Assembly (NCBI GenBank): GCA_025357895.1
Contig: JANYLL010000020.1
Coordinates: 1-15,001, forward strand
From: Ignavibacteriota bacterium
Lineage (GTDB): Bacteria > Bacteroidota > Ignavibacteria > Palsa-1295
DNA: 15,001 bases
Direction: 5' to 3'
Shown here: positions 7,380 through 13,971 of the stretch, one piece after another
How positions within the stretch are numbered: the first letter of the stretch is position 1
Layout of the letters: each line of letters starts with the position of its first letter
The notes under the pieces: model-generated
What the model was told of the DNA's origin: nothing
Seen by the model: only the letters and a program-made list of their open reading frames with translations
Database searches by the model: none
Position numbers and translations under genes: made by a program

Positions 7380-8521
7380 ACTATTTCCTCAACAATCTTT
7401 GTCTTATTCGTAAATCGTTGAGGAGAGAATTCTTCGAACCTCTCCATTTTTTTTCCATATACAATTTCGTTTCGCAATGCATAAGAGGTAAGAGGCGCAA
7501 GCAGAATGCCATTGCGGTAATGCCCTGTTGCATAAAATAATTTTTCAATATCCGATCCGCCAATGATCGGGCAATGATCTCGTGAAGCAGGTCGTAAGCC
7601 TGATTGAAGTTCACTGATCTCCAGTTCATAGACAAGAGGTATGACTTCCCAAGCATAATGCAGCAATTCCATAATTGGACCTGCAGTGATGCTGCGGCTT
7701 ATTCCCTGCTCTTCGACTGAAGCGCCGATAAGTAATCTATCGTCATCTTTTGCAGCAATGTAAACTCTTGGCGAACGGATAAGATGTTGGAGCTGACTTA
7801 AGGGATCACCTTTTAAGGAAATCATCTGACCTTTCACCGGTCTGATGCCAACAGAATCTATTCCTGATATTTTTCCGATCAATGCACCGGCAGCAACACT
7901 GATTCCACTTGTCTGAAATTGCTCCCCTTGAATTTCTATTGCTTCAGCAATTCCGTTACGACTAATGATCCGATCTACATGAGAATGTTCATGAAGAATT
8001 CCCCCGCGATTTATGAAAGCTTCTAATAGAGCTTCAAGTAATTTTCTATTATTGATCTGTGCATCATGCTCAAGATAAAGCGCTTGCTTTACTTTTGGCG
8101 ATAGAAGCGGCTCACGTTCCCGAGCTTCACTTCCACGAAGCATTTTTCCACCATAACCTATTGATGTGCGAAAATTATTTTGGCGCTCAAGCGTTTTAAT
8201 ATCATCTGAAGTTACAGCAACAAGCAATGAGCCGCACTTATAAAGTTTTGGAACAACTACTTTTTGAACATCTTCACTTAATTCTTCAAGAAATTTTTCA
8301 TAAAGTGCAAGACTCTGATTACAAAGATTGAAAAGGGCTTCTTCTTCGTAACCGGCTTCTGCTTGTGGAGCAAGCATTCCGGCAGCATTCCAGCCTGCTC
8401 CGCTACGGGGTGCGGAGTATTCTTCATAAATCTCAACCGGAATTCCGGCTCGCAAAAGCTGCCAGCCTACCGAGAGACCGATGATCCCTCCTCCAATAAT
8501 AATATGTGGATATTCTTTCAA
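7376..8521 (-). CDS. thiO: Glycine oxidase ThiO (FAD-dependent)
   Basis: ThiO oxidises glycine to iminoglycine with O2, feeding ThiG. This 381-residue protein has the N-terminal FAD dinucleotide-binding motif IIGGGIIGLSVGWQLL (GxGxxG at 10-15), then GAGWNAAGMLAPQAEAG, a family hallmark. Near the C-terminus are GLRPASRDHCPIIGG and ATGHYRNGILLAP; the Arg in the last is the expected substrate-carboxylate contact in this DAO family. The start is a TTG at 8521, supported by AGGTAGA just upstream and by the protein starting right before the FAD strand; no in-frame ATG fits. It overlaps thiS by 4 bp. Having ThiO instead of the radical-SAM ThiH implies growth with oxygen. Confidence 0.93.
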   Translation of the reverse strand: MKEYPHIIIGGGIIGLSVGWQLLRAGIPVEIYEEYSAPRSGAGWNAAGMLAPQAEAGYEEEALFNLCNQSLALYEKFLEELSEDVQKVVVPKLYKCGSLLVAVTSDDIKTLERQNNFRTSIGYGGKMLRGSEAREREPLLSPKVKQALYLEHDAQINNRKLLEALLEAFINRGGILHEHSHVDRIISRNGIAEAIEIQGEQFQTSGISVAAGALIGKISGIDSVGIRPVKGQMISLKGDPLSQLQHLIRSPRVYIAAKDDDRLLIGASVEEQGISRSITAGPIMELLHYAWEVIPLVYELEISELQSGLRPASRDHCPIIGGSDIEKLFYATGHYRNGILLAPLTSYALRNEIVYGKKMERFEEFSPQRFTNKTKIVEEIV

Positions 8522-8528
8522 TCTACCT
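8522..8528 (-). promoter_or_regulatory. thiO ribosome binding site before a TTG start
   Basis: The 7-base gap between the thiC stop and the thiO TTG reads AGGTAGA on the minus strand, with the preceding TAA giving AAAGGTAGA. The spacing is tight (about 4 bases from AGG to TTG), but it supports initiation at the non-ATG codon. Confidence 0.5.
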
Positions 8529-10409
8529 TTACGACGTGTATATTTCTGCTCCGACTTTTAAGAACTCTTCACTCTTTTCTTTCATGCCTTGCGTAAGTGC
8601 TTCATCTTCGGTCATACCAAGTCCTATTGCATATTTCCGAACATCTTCCGTTATTTTCATCGAACAGAAATTCGGACCGCACATCGAACAGAAATGCACC
8701 GTCTTCGCACCTTCTTGCGGAAGTGTTTCATCATGATACTCCCGCGCAGTATCCGGATCAAGTGAAAGATTAAACTGATCTTCCCAACGGAATTCGAAAC
8801 GCGCTTTGCTGAGTGCATTATCCCGAAGTTGTGCGCCGGGATGTCCTTTTGCAAGATCGGCAGCGTGTGCGGCGATCTTATATGCTATCACTCCATCTTT
8901 TACATCTTGCTTATCAGGCAATCCTAAATGTTCTTTCGGCGTAACATAACAAAGCATTGCACAGCCGAACCAGCCGATCATTGCTGCACCAATGGCGCTC
9001 GTAATATGGTCATAACCCGGAGCGATATCGGTTACAAGTGGTCCCAGTGTATAGAACGGCGCTTCATTACACTGATCAAGTTCAAGTTCCATATTCTCTT
9101 TGATAAGCTGCATGGGAACGTGACCGGGTCCTTCGATCATCACCTGACAATTCTGCTCCCAAGCAATTTTTGTTAACTCACCAAGCGTTGCAAGTTCGCC
9201 AAGTTGTGCATCGTCATTTGCATCGGCGATCGAACCAGGGCGTAAGCCATCACCAAGTGAAAACGATACATCATAAGATTTCATGATCTCGCAAATATCA
9301 CGAAAGTGTGTATAAAGAAAATTTTCTGTATGGTGTGCCAGACACCACTTTGCAAGAATACTTCCGCCGCGGGAAACTATGCCCGTCATGCGGTTCGCAG
9401 TAAGCGGCACATAGCGCAGTAGAACTCCGGCGTGAATCGTAAAATAATCTACTCCCTGCTCAGCCTGCTCGATAAGTGTATCGCGAAAAATCTCCCACGT
9501 TAATTCTTCAGCTTTACCATCAACTTTTTCGAGCGCTTGATAAATTGGTACAGTTCCAATAGGAACGGGAGAATTTCTAATTATCCATTCGCGAGTTTCA
9601 TGAATATTTTTTCCGGTCGATAGATCCATCACCGTATCGGCTCCCCATTTCGTTGCCCATAATAATTTTTCAACTTCATCTTCGATCGAGCTTGCAACAG
9701 CGCTGTTGCCGATATTCGCATTGATCTTCACCAGAAAATTTCTTCCGATAATCATTGGCTCAAGTTCAGGATGATTAATATTCGCCGGAATGATTGCGCG
9801 ACCGGCGGCAACTTCGCTTCGTACAAATTCAGGAGTAATATATTGCGGAATCGCAGCGCCGAAACGCTGGCCGGGATGCTGCTGATTAAGAATGTTACGA
9901 CGACTATGTTTATTCTCTACAAACTCTGTCGCCTGTTCGCGTCCTAAATTTTCACGAATGGAAATGTATTCCATTTCAGGAGTAATAATGTTACGTCTTG
10001 CATATTCCATTTGTGTAACGTTCATTCCGCTTTTTGCACGAAGTGGTTTGCGCCGCAAACCAGGATATTCAACAAGATCGCCCTTCGTACGAGCATGGTC
10101 GAATTGAGTATCCGTGCCGTAACCATTATCCACGATTGAGACTTCCCTTCCGGAATATTCCTCAACATCACCGCGGTCGTTTATCCAATTCGCACGAAGT
10201 GGTTGTATCCCTTTTGTAATATCCAGGCCCGTTACAGGTCCGCTTGTATCATAAACTCGCATCGGTTCATTCTGTTCGATAGTACCGTTATATCCGGTAG
10301 TCGGATTTAGTTCGATCTCGCGAAACGGTACGCGGATCTGCGGATTGAGTTTTCCGCTTACGTAAACTTTCTTGCTTCGCGGATGTGATTGAGTTGATGA
10401 TTGTTCCAT
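8529..10409 (-). CDS. thiC: Phosphomethylpyrimidine synthase ThiC
   Basis: ThiC is a radical-SAM enzyme that rearranges AIR to HMP phosphate, the thiamin pyrimidine. The ATG at 10409 gives 626 residues; a TTG two codons upstream (10415) is possible but less likely. The protein includes the N-terminal ThiC-associated domain (VYVSGKLNPQIRVPFREIEL) and the large barrel with MNVTQMEYARR, ANINHPELEPMIIGR, SLGDGLRPGS and MIEGPGHVPM. The C-terminal cluster motif CSMCGPNFC has Cys 574, 577 and 582 (CX2CX4C), which bind the 4Fe-4S cluster. The length matches the long bacterial form. It sits 12 bp after thiD and 7 bp before thiO, under the TPP riboswitch. Confidence 0.97.
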   Translation of the reverse strand: MEQSSTQSHPRSKKVYVSGKLNPQIRVPFREIELNPTTGYNGTIEQNEPMRVYDTSGPVTGLDITKGIQPLRANWINDRGDVEEYSGREVSIVDNGYGTDTQFDHARTKGDLVEYPGLRRKPLRAKSGMNVTQMEYARRNIITPEMEYISIRENLGREQATEFVENKHSRRNILNQQHPGQRFGAAIPQYITPEFVRSEVAAGRAIIPANINHPELEPMIIGRNFLVKINANIGNSAVASSIEDEVEKLLWATKWGADTVMDLSTGKNIHETREWIIRNSPVPIGTVPIYQALEKVDGKAEELTWEIFRDTLIEQAEQGVDYFTIHAGVLLRYVPLTANRMTGIVSRGGSILAKWCLAHHTENFLYTHFRDICEIMKSYDVSFSLGDGLRPGSIADANDDAQLGELATLGELTKIAWEQNCQVMIEGPGHVPMQLIKENMELELDQCNEAPFYTLGPLVTDIAPGYDHITSAIGAAMIGWFGCAMLCYVTPKEHLGLPDKQDVKDGVIAYKIAAHAADLAKGHPGAQLRDNALSKARFEFRWEDQFNLSLDPDTAREYHDETLPQEGAKTVHFCSMCGPNFCSMKITEDVRKYAIGLGMTEDEALTQGMKEKSEEFLKVGAEIYTS

Positions 10410-10421
10410 GTTCAAGTTTGA

Positions 10422-11285
10422 TTAAAAAATTTCGTGTACTGATGTTGTAAAATGTCCGAGGATAAGATCGCCGCTTCCTATTGCTATTGGATGTTCAATA
10501 GCCTGAGTTACATACTCCTTTGCATTCCTTACTGAATCTAAAAGATTATTTCCAAGTGCCAGATTTGCAACGATAGCAGCAGAAAGTGTACAGCCTGTTC
10601 CGTGAGTATTGCCTTTAAGTATCCGTTTACCATCAAGCCAAATACCTTCATCTTTTGTGATGAAAAAATCGGATGAATTTTCATTTTCTAAATGCCCTCC
10701 TTTAATAAGGACTGCATTCAGTCCTTGAGCAATCAACGTAGAAGCGGCGCGTTCAATATTATCTTTCGATTTAATCTTGCAATCCGTGAGAATTTCTGCT
10801 TCAGGAATATTTGGCGTGATGATATGTGCGATCGGTATAAGCTTATTAATAAATACTTTTACTGCATCCTTCTCCATTAGCGTCGATCCGTCAGAGGCTG
10901 CAAATGGAGTATCAATTATTGCTTTGAGCGAATGACGAATGATAAAATCTGCTACGTAGTCAATTGCACTCGCTTCATATATCATTCCGGTTTTTATAAA
11001 TTTGAATGATATGTCAGCGATCAAAGTCTCACATTGTTTTCGTATTGCTTCAACAAGAACGGGATATACAGCTTTAACACCTTTAGTATTCTGCGCTGTG
11101 ATTGCCGTTATTACGGAAAGTCCATAAACATTATGTGCTGCGAAAGTTTTGAGATCGGCTTGAATTCCTGCACCCGATGTAGGATCGGAGCCGGCAATCG
11201 TCAGTGCAATTGGTTTAGGATGCATTGCGCCATTTGAGGAGTACGGCGAATCGGTAAAAAGATGGGTTGTAGTTTCTGTTGTCAT
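10422..11285 (-). CDS. thiD: Hydroxymethylpyrimidine (phosphate) kinase ThiD
   Basis: ThiD phosphorylates HMP and HMP-P to HMP-PP using ATP. It belongs to the ribokinase family and shows ALTIAGSDPTSGAGIQADLK (27-46), AITAQNTKGV, a VLIKGGH strand, and the anion-hole and catalytic motif THGTGCTLSAA. The gene is the first one after the TPP riboswitch. The ATG at 11285 gives 287 residues, about 20 more than usual; the extra MTTETTTHLFTDSPYSSNGA looks unconserved, and the in-frame ATG at 11225 would give a standard-length protein. I keep 11285 because the AGGA just upstream and the riboswitch geometry point to it, but this start is uncertain. thiC follows. Confidence 0.93.
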   Translation of the reverse strand: MTTETTTHLFTDSPYSSNGAMHPKPIALTIAGSDPTSGAGIQADLKTFAAHNVYGLSVITAITAQNTKGVKAVYPVLVEAIRKQCETLIADISFKFIKTGMIYEASAIDYVADFIIRHSLKAIIDTPFAASDGSTLMEKDAVKVFINKLIPIAHIITPNIPEAEILTDCKIKSKDNIERAASTLIAQGLNAVLIKGGHLENENSSDFFITKDEGIWLDGKRILKGNTHGTGCTLSAAIVANLALGNNLLDSVRNAKEYVTQAIEHPIAIGSGDLILGHFTTSVHEIF

Positions 11286-11366
11286 TTTTCCTACGCTGGC
11301 ATTATCCAGATCAGGTTTGTGGGTATGTTCTCAGCCTGAAAGTTTTTCAAGCACCCCGTTAAAAAT
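11284..11366 (-). ncRNA. TPP riboswitch (THI element) leading the thi operon
   Basis: The minus strand carries the conserved TPP aptamer. GGGGTGC (11357-11351) is followed by a 7-pair hairpin (CTTGAAA, loop AAC, TTTCAGG), then GGCTGAGA, ACCC, ACCTGATC, and CTGGATAATGCCAG with GCG and TAGG closing. The outer P1 helix can form between ATTTTT (11366-11361) and AAAAAT (11289-11284), and the second arm contains the A and T of the thiD ATG (11285-11283). No separate expression platform or terminator lies between aptamer and gene. When TPP is bound, P1 would close over the start codon and the adjacent AGGA, so control of translation initiation is the simplest reading. Confidence 0.95.
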
Positions 11367-11409
11367 CGTAAACTTACAATGCCAAATTGATAAAAAAGGT
11401 TCGTTGCTG
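11367..11409 (-). other. Short spacer between thiF stop and TPP aptamer
   Basis: Only 43 bp separate the thiF stop codon from the aptamer. I see no convincing promoter. A weak Bacteroidota-like -7 element, TAAGTTTA at 11376-11369 (consensus TAnnTTTG), would start transcription inside P1, and a TTGGCA has no good -10 partner. There is no hairpin with a T-run. The thi operon transcript may therefore begin upstream, within or before thiF. Confidence 0.3.
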
Positions 11410-12606
11410 TTAATCCTCACTTTGCGATGACATATCAACAAATGCCTTAATTCCACCGGCAAGATTTCTTACATGATTGAATCCATTCTTTTTTAAGATC
11501 TCCATGCCTTTTCTCGAACGAATACCTTCTTTGCAGACTACAATTATATCTATATCCTTTGGAATTTCTGTTAACCTGTTTGGAAGTTCTGAAAGCGGTA
11601 TTAGCATACCGCCAAGATTCGATATTTGAAATTCATACGGTTCGCGTACATCAAGCAGTAAATGCTTTTGCTTACTTCTGAGGACGGAATAATTTTTAGG
11701 CGAAATATCATCTGAGAGAATTTTTATCTCTGTCGAAATTATTCCATTACAAAATTCATCGTAATCAATTAATTCTTTTATTGAAGGATGATCTCCGCAG
11801 ATGGGACATTCAGGATTTCTTTTTACTGCAAACTGTCTGAAATTCATATCAAGTGCATCGTAGATCAATAATCTTCCAACAAGGGGGCTGCCAATGTTCA
11901 TCAAATTTTTCAGAACTTCCGTCGCCATTAAAGTACCGATCACTCCCGGCAATACTCCGAGCACTCCGTCATCAGTGCAATTAGGAACACTTTCCGGATC
12001 GGGCGGCTCAGGATATAGACAGCGATAACATGGTCCATTCTTTGCACCGAAAACACTAAGTTGACCGGAGAATCGCAAGATCGATCCAAAGATATACGGA
12101 ATGCCGAGAAAAACGCAGGCATCGTTGACTAAATATCGGGTTGGAAAATTATCGGAGCCATCGGCAATAATATCATACTCAGAAAATATTTCGAAAGCAT
12201 TTTCTTTTGTAAGTTTCTCTTCATAAGTAATTATTCTGATATTTGAATTCAGCGCTTCCAATTTTTCTTTTGCTTCAACTACTTTACGCTTGCCGAGAGA
12301 ATTTTCATTAAATAAAATCTGTCTTTGTAAATTCGAAGAATCGATAACATCAAAATCGGCAAGTCCGATAGTCCCGACACCGGCGGCTGCGAGATACAAT
12401 GCCATAGGAGAACCTAATCCCCCTGCACCAATGATAAGCACTCGGGAAGCCTTAAGTTTTTCCTGCCCTGCAATACCAACTTCCGGCAATGCTAGATGCC
12501 GTGCATACCGATTTATTTCTGCATGATTCAACAATTTTATTTTTGACTTTTGACTTTTGATTTTTGATTTGTAGGCTTTTGACTTGTCATCTTCTCCTTC
12601 TCGCAT
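11410..12606 (-). CDS. thiF: ThiF/MoeB-type adenylyltransferase fused to a rhodanese domain
   Basis: This E1-like enzyme adenylates the Gly-Gly tail of ThiS so that sulfur can be loaded. From the ATG at 12606 it has 398 residues. RYARHLALPEVGIAGQEKL (33-51) opens the E1 domain, with the ATP loop GAGGLG (60-65), DFDVIDSSNLQRQ, and two zinc Cys pairs, CYRC (193/196) and CPIC (267/270). Cys210 in CTDDGVLGVLPG matches the ThiF Cys that forms the persulfide link. Residues about 310-392 are a rhodanese domain, LLLDVREPYEF with active Cys358 in CKEGIRS, the likely sulfur donor. The first 24 residues are Lys/Ser-rich and come from a heptamer repeat overlapping the upstream gene by 70 bp. A TTG at 12534 or 12531, just after the upstream stop, is a serious alternative start. 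MoeB activity is also possible. Confidence 0.9.
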   Translation of the reverse strand: MREGEDDKSKAYKSKIKSQKSKIKLLNHAEINRYARHLALPEVGIAGQEKLKASRVLIIGAGGLGSPMALYLAAAGVGTIGLADFDVIDSSNLQRQILFNENSLGKRKVVEAKEKLEALNSNIRIITYEEKLTKENAFEIFSEYDIIADGSDNFPTRYLVNDACVFLGIPYIFGSILRFSGQLSVFGAKNGPCYRCLYPEPPDPESVPNCTDDGVLGVLPGVIGTLMATEVLKNLMNIGSPLVGRLLIYDALDMNFRQFAVKRNPECPICGDHPSIKELIDYDEFCNGIISTEIKILSDDISPKNYSVLRSKQKHLLLDVREPYEFQISNLGGMLIPLSELPNRLTEIPKDIDIIVVCKEGIRSRKGMEILKKNGFNHVRNLAGGIKAFVDMSSQSED

Positions 12607-13040
12607 TTCTTTTTTAATATCTCTGCACTTTTCTCCATCCTCTCTTTATATTCCGGCGGTGGGTATTCAACTTTTGCCATTTCCTTAATAAATTTTTCAG
12701 CAATATTAAGTGGCATCTGAACTGCATTTTTAAAATTGACACAGCCCTTCTGGAATTTTGCATCCGGTAGGAGCTTTTCGAATTTCTCGCGTAATCCGCT
12801 GCCACCAAACCGTTTCGAACTTCCGTACATCACCATCGAATGAAATGACATATACTGCTTCACGCTTGATAGCGCATACTTCATGATATTGCCTTGCATA
12901 TACACAAGCATCTCACGCCCCATCATTCCGGCAACAACTTCTTTGACCAGCGGATCGGATTTCAAAATCAACTCACGCAATTTCGAGATCACTTCCTTGC
13001 GATCATCGGGCAATGTGTCTAAATATTGTTTTGGTGTCAT
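12537..13040 (-). CDS. DUF1801 (YdhG-like) domain protein
   Basis: From the ATG at 13040 this protein has 167 residues; a TTG two codons upstream (13046) is less likely. It begins MTPKQYLDTLPDDRKEVISK and continues with a DUF1801-type core: LILKSDPLVKEVV, a GMMGREMLVYMQGN turn and MSFHSMVMYGS. The family is small, cytoplasmic and of unknown biochemical role. The last 25 or so residues (after EILKKKCEKEK) are a Lys/Gln/Ser-rich tail encoded by the heptamer repeat at 12541-12583, probably a secondary extension rather than part of the fold. It lies 48 bp after the RecA-like gene, and its end overlaps the annotated 5' end of thiF. No functional link to thiamin synthesis is evident. Confidence 0.78.
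   Translation of the reverse strand: MTPKQYLDTLPDDRKEVISKLRELILKSDPLVKEVVAGMMGREMLVYMQGNIMKYALSSVKQYMSFHSMVMYGSSKRFGGSGLREKFEKLLPDAKFQKGCVNFKNAVQMPLNIAEKFIKEMAKVEYPPPEYKERMEKSAEILKKKCEKEKMTSQKPTNQKSKVKSQK
12541..12583. repeat. Heptamer tandem repeat (TTTTGAC/TTTTGAT)
   Basis: On the plus strand there are four exact-phase 7-mers: TTTTGAC at 12541 and 12548, then TTTTGAT at 12555 and 12562. After a diverged unit (TTGTAGG), another TTTTGAC occurs at 12577. On the coding strand this reads as repeated GTCAAAA/ATCAAAA. It encodes the C-terminal tail of the DUF1801 gene in one frame and the first residues of the thiF product in another. Because the unit is 7 bp, each gained or lost copy shifts both frames. 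Similar degenerate heptamer runs occur in other bacterial genomes; I cannot tell from one copy whether this is a dispersed family here. Confidence 0.75.
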
Positions 13041-13088
13041 AAGCAATGAATCTCCGCAAATAAAACTGATATTCCGCAGTAAACATTA

Positions 13089-13760
13089 CTATACTTCCAT
13101 CAATTCTCTACTTGAGAATTCTTCAACAACTGTCTTTTTATCGCGTTGTATGAGTTCACCATCTGCACTAACGCCTGAATCGCTCCGAGCATAGGTTAAG
13201 TTATTGATTTTTCTTGTACTTGAGATTGCACTTTCTCTTTCTTGCTTTTCAATTTCATTCGTATGGATATTAATTATTTCATCAGCAATCACTGCTAATT
13301 TTCCCAAACCTCCGTGAGCGATCTTGCCTGAATTACAGGCATATTTAGCTTGTGAATATACAAGAACAGTCACGCCAAGAGCATCGGCGTAATGTTTCAA
13401 TTGAAACAGAGCTTTTTCTTTATAGGTATAATTCTTGTTCGAGAACTCCCAGGAATTAATGACGATCGTTTTGATATTTTCCACTGCGATCAACTCCTGA
13501 AATTCAGAAAAATATTTATGCAGATCACCCATAACAACCTGCCTATAATGAAGACCATCATGTTCAACACTTCCGCATATCCGGCGGGCAAGCTCATAAA
13601 GCTTTCGTGTAGAAAAGACAGTATTGACAAAGAGCACATTCCCATTGCCGGAATCTACGATTCCGAATGCTTGCTTCAAGCTTTCCTGTGTATTGATCCG
13701 CGCATTCTCGCCGCAATATACGGTAATTTCTGCTTCGTGGAATTCAGAATTCTGTTTCAT
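13089..13760 (-). CDS. RecA-fold protein with degenerate Walker motifs, function unknown
   Basis: I do not recognise a named family for this 223-residue protein. Its layout resembles the core of RecA/RadA/DnaB-type ATPases: a first strand EITVYCGE (11-18), a strand and helix VLFVNTVFSTRKLYELARRI (42-61), a hydrophobic strand TIVINS (98-103), then LKHYADALGVTVLVYSQ (121-137), like the 'look for cofactors, then sensor Q' stretch of that fold. At the Walker A position GxxxxGK(S/T) it reads GENARINT, and the Walker B Asp is Asn102, so ATP binding is probably lost. The start is fixed by AGGAGA 7 bases upstream. It lies between an Mrr gene and a DUF1801 gene on the same strand. The fold assignment is inference by pattern only; it could also be an unrelated Rossmann-like protein. 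Confidence 0.62.
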   Translation of the reverse strand: MKQNSEFHEAEITVYCGENARINTQESLKQAFGIVDSGNGNVLFVNTVFSTRKLYELARRICGSVEHDGLHYRQVVMGDLHKYFSEFQELIAVENIKTIVINSWEFSNKNYTYKEKALFQLKHYADALGVTVLVYSQAKYACNSGKIAHGGLGKLAVIADEIINIHTNEIEKQERESAISSTRKINNLTYARSDSGVSADGELIQRDKKTVVEEFSSRELMEV

Positions 13761-13952
13761 AATTTTTCTCCTATTAATAATAATTTATGTGGTCAACCCT
13801 TTCAAGCTTTATGCTTGGAAGAGGTGCCCATCAACATTACAATTAATATAAATAAGGATTTCGGAAGGCACACAAAAACCGTTTTCAAAATATCATAATA
13901 TTTTGTGAGCACCTATGAAAATGATTCGGGAAGGGCAAAAAAAATTACTGTA
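13761..13952 (-). other. 192-bp intergenic region with several complementary elements
   Basis: Between the Mrr gene and the RecA-like gene, the minus strand can form three helices. A perfect 8-bp hairpin, CAAAATAT-TATG-ATATTTTG, lies at 13905-13886. A second, CTTC-CAAGC with loop ATAAA and GCTTG-AAAG, lies at 13821-13799 with one mismatch. A longer-range pairing of AGGTGCTC (around 13914-13907) with GGGCACCT (around 13829-13822) encloses the first hairpin. The region could be a structured leader or a small RNA. A weak promoter-like pair (TTGTGT, then TATATT about 19 bp on) lies inside it, which would leave the first arm out of that transcript. No function can be assigned. Confidence 0.35.
13768..13772 (-). 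promoter_or_regulatory. Strong Shine-Dalgarno of the RecA-like gene
   Basis: AGGAG on the minus strand lies 7 bases before the ATG at 13760, in an A/T-rich leader. It is one of the best ribosome binding sites in the window and supports the gene and its start. Confidence 0.75.
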
Positions 13953-13971
13953 TCAATCTTTTAAGACAGTA
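13937..13971 (-). terminator. Candidate intrinsic terminator of the Mrr gene
   Basis: On the minus strand TACTGT (13971-13966) pairs with ACAGTA (13951-13946) around a 14-base loop that includes the Mrr stop codon. Eight T residues follow (13944-13937). The stem is only 6 bp and AT-rich, so termination may be weak. Confidence 0.45.

Noticed and set aside
5145..11366. The thi operon as a new biological system
   Set aside because: All genes match known thiamin families in a common order; only its regulatory details and gene junctions look unusual.
12541..12583. Possible CRISPR or short direct-repeat array
   Set aside because: The units are 7 bp and directly adjacent with no spacers, so it is a tandem repeat and not a CRISPR.
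13392..13898. 168-codon plus-strand open frame opposite the RecA-like gene
   Set aside because: The minus-strand gene has a strong Shine-Dalgarno and a coherent fold-like pattern; the plus-strand product has no recognisable motif and runs into the intergenic region with low-complexity sequence.
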